From JBLMZW01 sp050259035 (GTDB lineage: Bacteria > Bacillota > Syntrophomonadia > Syntrophomonadales > DTU052): a stretch of 9,410 bases of DNA. The DNA is taken from assembly GCA_050259035.1 (NCBI GenBank), contig JBLMZW010000172.1, positions 1 through 9,410 on the forward strand. Reading direction: 5' to 3'. The translations under genes were made by a program, and so were the position numbers. Position 1 is the first letter of the stretch. Each line of letters begins with the position of its first letter. Shown here piece by piece: positions 1-7,600 of the stretch. Below the pieces are notes generated by a model, which was not told where the DNA came from, searched no databases, and saw only the letters and a list, made by a program, of their open reading frames with translations.

Positions 1-1483
1 TGTTCTTCGGTAATTCCGGAATATATGAACGGGCTCCGGCAGCGAAGCGTTCGGCACTCAGGGCTGGCCCGGAAAACACCAGACTTACAACCCCCTCCGG
101 TTTAGTAAACATATACTCGGCACCCAGCATGGATCCCCAGGACGCACCTACAATATGAACCTTATCCAGGCCCAGTGCTTCCCGAACCTGGCCCACTTCC
201 TCAACGTACCTTTCCACCGTCCATAACGAGTTATCTATAGGCCGATCGGAGTTGCCGCATCCCAACTGATCATAGAGTATTACCGGCCGTTCATCAGCCA
301 GCCCCTCCAGAGCCTGCAAAGAAATCGAAGGGCACCCTGGTCCACCATGTAAAACTAAAACAGGTACCCCCGGCTTATCCGCGCCAACGATTTTGTACCA
401 TACATTCCCGCCATTTACCTTGATATATCCCGTATTATCCGCCTTAACTATTCTTTTCACCGCCTTATTCTTTAACAATTCCGGAAGCTCAATCGTGGTA
501 AAGACCCCGGTCGGCCGCGCTCCGGTGACAAAACAATGTACCGTCCCCGACGACGCTTCGGCATACCGGTGAGAAAGAACTGACCATATCCCAACCGCTT
601 CGTTAGCTGTTAAGAGGCTATACTGGTCGAATAACACTTGATCATCCAGGAATTTCCCCCCGGGAGTCATTTCCAGAGTTTCATCCCCGCTCTCCTGAGC
701 ATACTTTTCTGCCAGGGCCCGGTTCCCGGGGCCGGAGTAGAAAACCGCATCATCCCGGTCAGTCTTAATATCCAGGGTTTCGACCAGTTGCATGTAATAA
801 TCGTATTTTTGTTTCTCCAGACACTTTTTAACTGTTACCAGGGCTTCGGCCCGGGTAGCCGACTGATACGGCCTAAAGGTTCCATCGCCGTACCCGTTGA
901 GAAGTTTCATTTGAGACAGTGTGTTTATGTAAGTATTAGCCCAGTTTTTAGTCGGGAGGTCTTTAAACTGCACTGCATCGGAAAGGCCGGGATAATTCCA
1001 GGCTTTCATCACTATAGCCGCCATTTCCGCCCGGTCCAACTCTTGATTCGGTCTTGCCTTCCCATCGGAGAACCCGGCAATAATGTGGTGCTGCCGGGCT
1101 ACTTCCAAATAGCGCCCATTCAGGTCAGAACTGCTGTCGGTAAATGCATATTTGTTCACTGCCTCGATTTCCGGCTGCAGTTTACTGGCTTCCACGGTGT
1201 TGTCAAGAACCAGCCGCACAAATTCGGCCCGACTGATAGGCTGGCCCGGTTCGAGAAGAGAATCCTGTTCCGGATCTGTTACTATTCCATTATGAGTAAG
1301 AGCGAGGATCTCTTTTTCCGCCCAGTGTCCCTGCAGGTCCGAAAACGCAATTACAGTCTGATTATTAGGCTGGTTTGTAACTGGGCGGGCTGCAGCCAGG
1401 CATTGGGGTCCCATTGGGATAATCGTTAGCAAAATGGCCAGAGTTAATAGAATTCCGAAAACCTTTGTTTTGCGCTGTAACAT
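1..1483 (-). CDS. Exported SLH-anchored protein with CD38-like ADP-ribosyl cyclase segment and proline-iminopeptidase-like hydrolase (C-terminus cut by window edge)
   Basis: An open minus-strand frame of 494 codons reaches base 2 without a stop, so the C-terminus lies outside. Residues 1-31 form a signal peptide (basic start, hydrophobic core, ending near CLAA). Three SLH repeats follow at about 46-93, 112-160 and 171-220; they normally bind secondary cell-wall polymer. Residues 247-350 resemble CD38/Aplysia ADP-ribosyl cyclase: FYSG (248-251), TLEMT (269-273, E271 like CD38 E146), W300 with S304 (like W189/S193), and FTTIELPEL (328-336, E332 like catalytic E226 of CD38 or E179 of Aplysia). 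From about 352 an S33 proline-iminopeptidase-like fold begins, with HGGPG (379-383), YDQLGCGNSDRP and nucleophile S448 in GASWGS. The catalytic Asp and His would lie beyond the window. GGAGGAG lies upstream; ATG at 1483 has about 11-12 nt spacing, and an in-frame TTG three bases earlier fits slightly better. The gene starts 55 bases after the STAS gene, probably in the same operon. SLH and hydrolase calls are firm; the cyclase call rests on remembered motifs. Confidence 0.88.
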   Translation of the reverse strand, partial: MLQRKTKVFGILLTLAILLTIIPMGPQCLAAARPVTNQPNNQTVIAFSDLQGHWAEKEILALTHNGIVTDPEQDSLLEPGQPISRAEFVRLVLDNTVEASKLQPEIEAVNKYAFTDSSSDLNGRYLEVARQHHIIAGFSDGKARPNQELDRAEMAAIVMKAWNYPGLSDAVQFKDLPTKNWANTYINTLSQMKLLNGYGDGTFRPYQSATRAEALVTVKKCLEKQKYDYYMQLVETLDIKTDRDDAVFYSGPGNRALAEKYAQESGDETLEMTPGGKFLDDQVLFDQYSLLTANEAVGIWSVLSHRYAEASSGTVHCFVTGARPTGVFTTIELPELLKNKAVKRIVKADNTGYIKVNGGNVWYKIVGADKPGVPVLVLHGGPGCPSISLQALEGLADERPVILYDQLGCGNSDRPIDNSLWTVERYVEEVGQVREALGLDKVHIVGASWGSMLGAEYMFTKPEGVVSLVFSGPALSAERFAAGARSYIPELPKN

Positions 1484-1538
1484 CAAATGTATTGCTCCTC
1501 CCCTCGAGTTTAAATACTGCTTAATCTCTGCTACTACT

Positions 1539-2849
1539 CTAGCTTCGGTCAGGTCGAAACTCCTCAATATAACTAACTCCGATAAAGGCCTGCTCAATAG
1601 TCGTGGAATCCAGAAGGTGGCGCATGTCTACGAAATCACCTTTTTCCACTACTTTCTTAATCTGTTCTTCCAGGTTGGCCGCTTTTTCTGGGAACGGCAT
1701 CTTTTCGAAAACCACCACATGATTATGCAGCATCTGGTCCTTCCCGCCGGTATTGGCCGGGTTGAGATAAAATACGCAGTTTAGCTGTTCCTGGTCGTAA
1801 TAGGCCAGGTCCATAGTAAGATCAGCTCCCAACCCGCATAAAAGCCCGGTTATCCCCGAATGCCGCGGTACATCGTCAAAATCAAACCATTCTTCCGAGT
1901 TGACAGGGCTGGTTACCATCTCTCCATTGGGCGGGGAATAGTCAACTATTGGAGAACGCTTGATGCCTGAGCCGAAAACCGCACCCATCTCGGCCCTCAT
2001 GGCCAGACCCAAAACCCCATGGAAATCCGGGCGTCTTTTCTTCGCCAGGTCAAACAACGCCCGGTACAGTCCGGTGATGGTAGTACCGCCGGGCTCACTG
2101 CTTGTGAACATCATCAGTTCGTTAAAACCCCCGCTAAGAGAAACATTGAACCCGGTCCTAACCGTAACCATTCCGGTATCAGTCCTGGGAATAAGAAAAT
2201 CCGGGGTATCGTGTCCATCGGTCGGCAGCCAAACCATGGTTCCGCCAATGGTCATCATTTCTCCCATTATGGTAAAATAATCGTCCAGACGGTCCCCTAA
2301 ACCGCCCAACCCGATCGAATATTCGGTTTCAGCGAATTTCTTCGAAGACAGGTGGGCTACTGAGACCCTGGAGTATAGTACGTTTTTCACATCCCCCATA
2401 ACCTCGACCGCGCCCCGGCCGCCGCTGCCAGGTACAACGATAAAGGACCCACAGTTGGAGTCCAGGTGTTCCAGGCTATCCCAGTTATTCAGATAGCCCT
2501 TTTCCCGGGCCACTTGCTGGCAATAACTCACGGCCCGAGTGCTGGATTCGAATCGAGGGAAGGCCAACGCCATTCCGGCCATCTCCAGGACACTAAGGCA
2601 ATATGGCTGCATGCCTGCCAAAGCCACGATACCGCCCCGGCTTTTGGCCGTTTTCAGAAGAATCAAACAGACCCTGAGACCGGCGCTGCTTATGTAATCT
2701 ACCCCGGTCATATCCAGAGCCACGCAGATGTCCTGTTCGGAGAGGGTGCTGTTAATCAACTTCTTCAGTTCCTCGCTCTGAAAGGCATCCAGGCGTCCCC
2801 GCAGGGTTAAGATTAAAGTATGATTCTGTCGCTCAGTGGCTATTTGCAT
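1539..2849 (-). CDS. STAS-domain protein (anti-sigma factor antagonist-like) with unrecognised C-terminal domain
   Basis: This 436-residue protein has an N-terminal STAS domain at about residues 1-115. It shows LTLRGRLDAF early on and the core motif MTGVDYISSAGLR at 47-59. S55 aligns with the serine phosphorylated in SpoIIAA and RsbV, so regulation by partner-switching phosphorylation is plausible (family knowledge). The remaining 310 or so residues are not a kinase, PP2C or membrane domain that I can name. They are glycine-rich, with IGLGGLGDRLDDYF near 178, MTIGGTMVWLPTDGHDTPDF near 199, a second glycine-rich patch (GLLCGLGADL) and an acidic, soluble C-terminus. No signal peptide or membrane segment is visible, so it is probably cytoplasmic. 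AAAGGA lies 7 nt before the ATG. The start is 23 bases after the BMP gene stop, so co-transcription is likely. The STAS call is firm; its partner and the role of the C-terminal domain are unknown. Confidence 0.9.
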   Translation of the reverse strand: MQIATERQNHTLILTLRGRLDAFQSEELKKLINSTLSEQDICVALDMTGVDYISSAGLRVCLILLKTAKSRGGIVALAGMQPYCLSVLEMAGMALAFPRFESSTRAVSYCQQVAREKGYLNNWDSLEHLDSNCGSFIVVPGSGGRGAVEVMGDVKNVLYSRVSVAHLSSKKFAETEYSIGLGGLGDRLDDYFTIMGEMMTIGGTMVWLPTDGHDTPDFLIPRTDTGMVTVRTGFNVSLSGGFNELMMFTSSEPGGTTITGLYRALFDLAKKRRPDFHGVLGLAMRAEMGAVFGSGIKRSPIVDYSPPNGEMVTSPVNSEEWFDFDDVPRHSGITGLLCGLGADLTMDLAYYDQEQLNCVFYLNPANTGGKDQMLHNHVVVFEKMPFPEKAANLEEQIKKVVEKGDFVDMRHLLDSTTIEQAFIGVSYIEEFRPDRS

Positions 2850-2872
2850 GCTACAATCCTTTCTTCTAAAGT

Positions 2873-3919
2873 CTATTTGGTTACATCAATTTCACCATTA
2901 ATGATTTTGGCACTAACCTCGTCCAGTTTTACTTTGACATCCCCTAAAAGCTCGGGATAATAATGATTTTCGGCATATCCCAGCCCCTTCTCCTTTAAGC
3001 CCATCTGAATAGACTGACCTTTATATTCTCCTTTAACCAGTATTTCAACCGATTTATAAACCGCCTCATCCAGATTCTTTGTAGTCGACATTAAGATAGA
3101 TGATCTAACTTTTGAATCTGCGGTCAAGGATTGGTCTGAGTCTGTGCCAATCGCTAGTTTCTTTGCAGCCGCTGCCGCTGCAATGACTCCCTCCCCGGAA
3201 GCACCAGATACTTGATATATTACATCGGCTCCGTCGGCTATCTCCTGGGAAGCAACGGCCTTCCCCTGCTCAGGATTGGCAAAACCGATGGCGTTATTCG
3301 CTATGTACTGAACCAGTACCTCGGTGTCCGGGTTTACGTAACGGGCCCCGGCTTTATAACCGGCTTCGAACCGATCCAGAGGCGGGCATTTCATTCCTCC
3401 CACAAATCCGATTTTGCCAGTCTGGGTCGAACTAGCCGCAGCAACACCGGCTAGAAAACCTGATTCCTGTTCCCTGAAAGATATACACATCACGTTAGGC
3501 TTGGTCTTACCCTCAGGCAATTGGTCATCTATTAGAACAAATTTGGTCCCAGGGTAATCCTGAGCTATCTTGGGCAAAACATTGGTAAAGAAGGTTCCGG
3601 CGCAGATAACCAGGTCGTATTTCTGAGAAGCCAGCTTTCTCGCCAACTGGTCCCGGCTGGTTTTTGCGTCAGGTTTATAACTGCTGGTCTCAATGGAATC
3701 CTTAAAATCCTTTTGGGCTCTCTTTAACCCTTCCAGGGTGCTAATGTCAAAAGGATTTTTTTCTCCCTCCCCGATGTCGAGGACCAACCCGACCTTAAGT
3801 TTTGCTTTTTGATTTTCTTTAACCGTTTTCTCTTCCCGGGAACACCCGGTTAGGAATATTCCCAGGACCATTACAAGGACAAGGAACACTGGCAGCATCT
3901 TCTGACTCTTCTTCAACAC
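2873..3919 (-). CDS. BMP-family (basic membrane protein/PnrA-like) substrate-binding lipoprotein
   Basis: The protein has 348 residues. A lipoprotein signal peptide occupies residues 1-25, with lipobox LTG-C and lipidated C26, so it should be anchored outside the membrane. The rest is a periplasmic-binding-protein fold of the BMP family: KVGLVLDIGEGEKNPFD near 42-58, DLVICAGT (102-109), FREQESGFLAGVAA (148-161), GKIGFVGGM (168-176), RFEAGYKAGA (183-192), DVIYQVSGASGEGV (232-245) and GTDSDQ (258-263). Family members bind purine nucleosides for ABC uptake (PnrA, Bmp) or act as regulators (Med of Bacillus). No ABC ATPase or permease gene is in this window, so it is either an orphan receptor or its transporter is elsewhere. 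The start is GTG at 3919, 5 nt after GGAGG; the next codon, TTG at 3916, has better spacing (8 nt) and may be the true start. It is the first gene of the presumed three-gene minus-strand operon. Confidence 0.92.
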   Translation of the reverse strand: MLKKSQKMLPVFLVLVMVLGIFLTGCSREEKTVKENQKAKLKVGLVLDIGEGEKNPFDISTLEGLKRAQKDFKDSIETSSYKPDAKTSRDQLARKLASQKYDLVICAGTFFTNVLPKIAQDYPGTKFVLIDDQLPEGKTKPNVMCISFREQESGFLAGVAAASSTQTGKIGFVGGMKCPPLDRFEAGYKAGARYVNPDTEVLVQYIANNAIGFANPEQGKAVASQEIADGADVIYQVSGASGEGVIAAAAAAKKLAIGTDSDQSLTADSKVRSSILMSTTKNLDEAVYKSVEILVKGEYKGQSIQMGLKEKGLGYAENHYYPELLGDVKVKLDEVSAKIINGEIDVTK

Positions 3920-4020
3920 CTACACCTCCGAATATTTGTTTTTTACCCCAACCACCGTATCGTCCCTAAGTAAGGTAAGGCTGGGCCAAATAGCCGACGA
4001 GCGACATTTGACGAGCCTTT

Positions 4021-4155
4021 GCAACACCCGGCGAAGTTGAGACCGACTTCCAGCGGCGGGTTAGGGCAACTGGATGTTGCACTACCTGCCATTACTATCA
4101 CGGACGTAGTGTTGGCAGGTTGCCCGCCGCCGGCGAAACAAGCCGTTGTTGTTGC
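4021..4155. ncRNA. Candidate structured RNA element A
   Basis: Several nested complementary segments are visible. GCAAC (4021-4025) can close with GTTGC (4151-4155). GAAGT/ACTTC (4033-4037/4046-4050) forms a small hairpin. GCGGCGGG (4053-4060) pairs with CCCGCCGC (4123-4130). Inside that lies hairpin GCAAC-TGGAT-GTTGC (4066-4080), then CCTGCCA (4085-4091) with TGGCAGG (4113-4119), topped by ACTA/TAGT around a loop containing CACGGA (4099-4104). The same order of stems, the same TGGAT loop and the same CACGGA tip recur in element B with different stem bases. The transcribed strand is not settled. I do not recognise the family; an RNA gene, a leader or a mobile-element end are all possible. Confidence 0.5.
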
Positions 4156-4160
4156 TGGCG

Positions 4161-4253
4161 AGGAAACCAGGAGCGAGTGGCTAATTGGCTCGGCCTAACA
4201 GAACCAAGCGCAATCTGAATCGTAATTCTGACAAGAGAACCGTCCCCCTGTCA
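4161..4253. repeat. 93-bp direct repeat, copy 1
   Basis: It begins AGGAAACCAGGAGCGAGTGG and ends CCGTCCCCCTGTCA. It matches copy 2 (379 bases downstream) at 90 of 93 positions; the three differences (4192 G/A, 4209 C/T, 4234 A/G) are all transitions. It contains a short GAAT-CGTA-ATTC hairpin and the terminal TGACA/TGTCA palindrome. It follows element A by five bases. Confidence 0.95.
4229..4253. repeat. REP-like terminal palindrome, copy 1
   Basis: Arms TGACA and TGTCA bracket a centre containing AGAACCGTCCCC. The reverse strand reads TGACAGGGGGACGGTTCT, a short motif I recall as scattered in Clostridia and Deltaproteobacteria genomes, often near Y1 (IS200/RAYT-like) transposases. In this copy the sixth stem position is A against C, which would be a G-U wobble if the minus strand is the RNA. 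Confidence 0.6.
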
Positions 4254-4257
4254 CATC

Positions 4258-4493
4258 CGGACTCTTCGGCTAAGTACTGACCACTGGGATGGCACGAAGT
4301 CCGACAGTGCGGTGTATGACAAGCCGTTGGAACTCCCAGCAAAAATGAGGGCTATGAAGTGGTTGGCGAAACTGGATGTTTCGACACCTTCCGTCCTAGC
4401 CACGGATGGCTAGTCGGAGGGGTACCACTTCATACCGAATTTGAGCTATGGAGTTCCAGGCGAGAAATCCCTCCGCACGAAGGACTTTTGTGC
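4258..4493. ncRNA. Candidate structured RNA element B
   Basis: The core is a clear multi-branched fold. TGGAACTCC (4328-4336) pairs with GGAGTTCCA (4450-4458). TATGAAGTGGT (4353-4363) pairs perfectly with ACCACTTCATA (4424-4434). Inside are hairpin CGAAAC-TGGAT-GTTTCG (4367-4383) and a second arm, CCTTCCG/CGGAGG (4387-4393/4415-4420), topped by CTAGCCA-CGGA-TGGCTAG (4396-4413). Upstream, CGGACT/AGTCCG (4258-4263/4298-4303) crosses CACTG/CAGTG (4282-4286/4305-4309), which would be a pseudoknot. Downstream, GCACGAA/TTTGTGC (4475-4481/4487-4493) has one G-T pair. The perfect 9- and 11-bp arms at matching nested positions are unlikely by chance. The strand and family are unknown. Confidence 0.55.
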
Positions 4494-4539
4494 CATAACA
4501 GTTAGAATCCATGTAAATGCGCTTCTTACCTGCCGACCC

Positions 4540-4632
4540 AGGAAACCAGGAGCGAGTGGCTAATTGGCTCAGCCTAACAGAACCAAGTGCAATCTGAATC
4601 GTAATTCTGACAGGAGAACCGTCCCCCTGTCA
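4540..4632. repeat. 93-bp direct repeat, copy 2
   Basis: This is the second copy of the repeat at 4161-4253, 90 of 93 identical. It ends five bases beyond the stop codon of the GH3 fusion gene, so on the minus strand it forms the start of that gene's 3' untranslated region. Together with element B it makes a second unit of the same kind as element A plus copy 1, with a period of 379 bases for the repeat. Confidence 0.95.
4608..4632. repeat. REP-like terminal palindrome, copy 2
   Basis: TGACAGG (4608-4614) and CCTGTCA (4626-4632) are perfect 7-bp arms around an 11-base loop. It lies just after the GH3 fusion stop on the minus strand and could form a transcript-end hairpin there, but no T-run follows on either side, so I do not call it a terminator. 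Confidence 0.65.
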
Positions 4633-4637
4633 GACTG

Positions 4638-7600
4638 TTAATGAGCCTTTTCCACCAGTTCTGTCTCCTGGCTGCGGTCGCGGGCCAGGTCAATTTTACC
4701 AAAATCGCTGTTCTCCGGCAGCACCAGATGGAACTGCGCTGTTCTATCCGCTTGAAGCCTGGCCTCTTTAATGCTGCATTCCAACAGATGACCGCCTCCG
4801 GTGCGGTCTTCAGTCACAAAATGCAGGTGATAGCCCGGGATGTTAATACCGTTCACATAGGCCGGACACCAGAAGCCAACAATGCTTCCCTTAACCCCTT
4901 TAAACTCAAAGGTAGGCTGGTTTTTCGTCACCTCTGCCAGAGGCGGATAGGGCTTATTCTGGGCAGGAACGCTTCTGGTCTTCACGTAATCGAAGGTTCC
5001 GTCGATTCGGAAGGCATAGAAGACATTACTATTATCTATTGTCTTATCCATCACCGCCTGTAGGGCCTTAAAATCCGCCACGTCTTTTAAGGTTAGGTCC
5101 TTATCAGCTTCCAGGCAGGTCACAGAGGCAAAGGGAACGGTGATATTATCCGCCACCTGGTTTACTGAACCGTCAGCTTTAATCTGATACACCTGTCCGT
5201 CCAGGGCAGTCATTTCTCCATCCAGACGGTGAAACGTACCGGTCCCCAGGTTGCCATGTTTCTTTAACTCCCCTACGGTTTCTACCCCGTCATAAAACCC
5301 ATCCAGAAGGGCGTTAATGGTCGATACCTGATAAACCGTCTCCCGCTCTGCTGTTGTTGATATGATGCTGGAGGCTAATCCGTTATTCACTGCAGGATCC
5401 TTTTTTATTAAAACCAGGCGCCATTCGGTGCCATGAAGCCCTACCGTAGTCCAGTAAGCCCGTTTCTTAACCACCTGTTTGTCAGCCTGATTCTGAAACT
5501 CATATGTACCCGAGCCAAATCGATTAGCGGTTACCTGCGAACAAAGAGCCAACAAATTGGGATATCTCTGATAGGCTGGATCTTTAAATGTGTTCTTTCC
5601 TATCTGGGTGGAATCGGTATCAAACAAGATATACCCGTCCTTTTGAACAACCATCAGTTCGTCCTCGGGATTAGCCGCGGCAAACGGCTTGAAATAGTCG
5701 CCGGGCTTGAGAAGGACACTGATAGCCCCCTTAAATCTCTTGTTGCTGTCAAAAACCGGCTGTTCAAGGTCGGCGGACACAAAACCCTCCACCGCCATGA
5801 AGGCCCAGCTTAAAACCGGCTGGGCGGTCTTTTGAATCCGCTTGACCTGATCCTGCTGACTGATATCTGAGCCCTCATATTCGTGGTAGGCAGGCGGCTC
5901 AACCACAACCATCTTCCCTTTAAGGTCAATCGTGCAATAGTCAACAACTCCAGGAATATTGGTCTCCAGTTTCTTTAGCACGTTACGGGCTTCAGCCGAA
6001 TTCAACCCGACTTTATCTATCTGACGGGCAGCTTTCTCAAGTTTCCCATTAATTTGATTAAGCCGGGTTTGAACATCATTCTGCAATTTATAGAGTTCGG
6101 GCACCGTCGAGGGATAACTCAACCCGTAGCCCACAGGATAAAGCACATTCTTTCCATCATTTGAGGGAATAAATACTGGCAGCTTGCCGGTCGGATTAAT
6201 ATCCCCGAAAATAGCCCTCATCCCAGCCGGAATATTAGGTCCAGTTGACTTGCCGTATACACATAAGAAAGCATTTGCCTGCGGCAAGTACATGATATCG
6301 TAAGGGTTGCGGATAGCCAGCACCGCTGCCGGTTTGTTCATGGTATTGGTCAGACTAACAGCCGCACTGACATAATCGGGAATCCAGTTCTTACCGGGGC
6401 TTCGGCTGGCCACATCCCCGCTATAGGAACCAATTATCACATAGTCGGCGGCTTGAATAGCCTGTTGTTGTTCATCGCTAGGGGTTTTCATATTGGTATA
6501 GGCAAAGCCTTTAACATCAATTCCAGTCAGTTTCCTGGTCTTAATAATCTCCCGGGTGGCATCAACCATAGGTTTTAGCCGATCGTCATAAGGAGCCAGA
6601 ATTACTACCTTACACCCTTTCTTAAGAAGGAACGGCAGGGTTTCACTTTTATTCTTTACCAGGGTAACGGCCCTTTCAGCTACCGTCTTTTCCAGGGCCA
6701 GGTGGGTCTTGCTTCCTACGCTTGCCCTGGCTTGTGCCAGTCGGGCCTGTTCAGATACCGAACTGCCGGAAACCAAATGGCTATCTTTAATAATTGCGAT
6801 TCTGCGTTCTATCTTCAGAGTAAGAATCCGCATTACTGACTGGTTTATTCTCTCCTCCGAGATTTCACCTGTTTTCACTGCCTGCAATATTGCGTTATAG
6901 GCCTGGTCGACATCCTCAGGCATTAGAACTATATCAGTTCCAGCTTTAACAGCACCAACAGCCGCATCCGCTGCGCCAAAGTTCTCCGTTATGGCCTTCA
7001 TTCCTTTCATGGCATCTGTGACAACCACCCCTTTGAATCCCATATCCTTTCTTATCAAACCGGTTAGTACCTTTTCCGAAAGAGTAGCCGGCACATAAAT
7101 CTGCTGCCCATCCTTCTTCGATACAACCTGAGTATTATCAATGGCCGGGAAGGTTATATGAGCGGTCATAACCGCGTCAGTTCCGTTGTCCATGGCTTCC
7201 TGAAAGGGCTGAAGCTCTACTGCTTTAAGGCGGAATTTATCATGTGGCACTGAAGGCAAGCCTAGATGTGAATCAGTAGAAGTATCACCGTGACCGGGGA
7301 AATGCTTAACACAACCGGCGACTCCCGCAGCGTGCAGGCCGTTAATATAGGCTACTCCCAGGTCCCCGACCAACTGTGGATCGGAACCAAAGGATCTGAC
7401 TCCGATTACCGGGTTATCGGGGTTAAGGTTAACGTCCATTACGGGAGCCAGATTAAAATTAATTCCCAGGGCTTTTAACTCCTCCCCGATGGCTTTACCT
7501 ACCTGATAAGCATCATCAGTAGAACGAGTGGCCCCTAGAGCCATATTGCCGGGCATGGTGGTTCCACTCTGCAGTCTTACAATGCTTCCGCCCTCCTGGT

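Larger units (their letters stand above)
3920..4637. other. 718-base non-coding region with tandem structured elements
   Basis: No open frame here looks like a gene in either strand. The stretch is filled by two related foldable elements (4021-4155 and 4258-4493), each followed by a copy of a 93-bp direct repeat that starts a few to a few tens of bases later. About 100 bases remain between the first element and the BMP start. I could not find a convincing sigma-A promoter for the BMP operon in those 100 bases, so transcription may begin further upstream and pass through the elements as a leader. Confidence 0.75.

Noticed and set aside
638..1429. Plus-strand 263-codon open frame
   Set aside because: It lies antisense to the SLH/cyclase/hydrolase gene, whose product has clear domains. 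The plus-strand translation shows no domain, and its length follows from codon use on the other strand.
4161..4632. CRISPR array
   Set aside because: There are only two copies, 93 bp long and 286 bp apart, without short regular spacers and with no cas genes in view.
4608..4632. Rho-independent terminator after the GH3 fusion gene
   Set aside because: The palindrome has perfect arms, but no T-run follows on either strand, and the same sequence occurs at 4229-4253 away from any gene end.
3920..4637. Group II intron, IscB omega RNA or known riboswitch
   Set aside because: I found no domain V or boundary of a group II intron, no transposon-encoded ORF, and no riboswitch consensus that I can recall. 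The family is left open rather than named.
4641..5063. Plus-strand 140-codon frame and other antisense frames within 4638-7961
   Set aside because: They are antisense to the well-supported GH3-Cache-ALDC coding sequence and have no recognisable motif or ribosome binding site.
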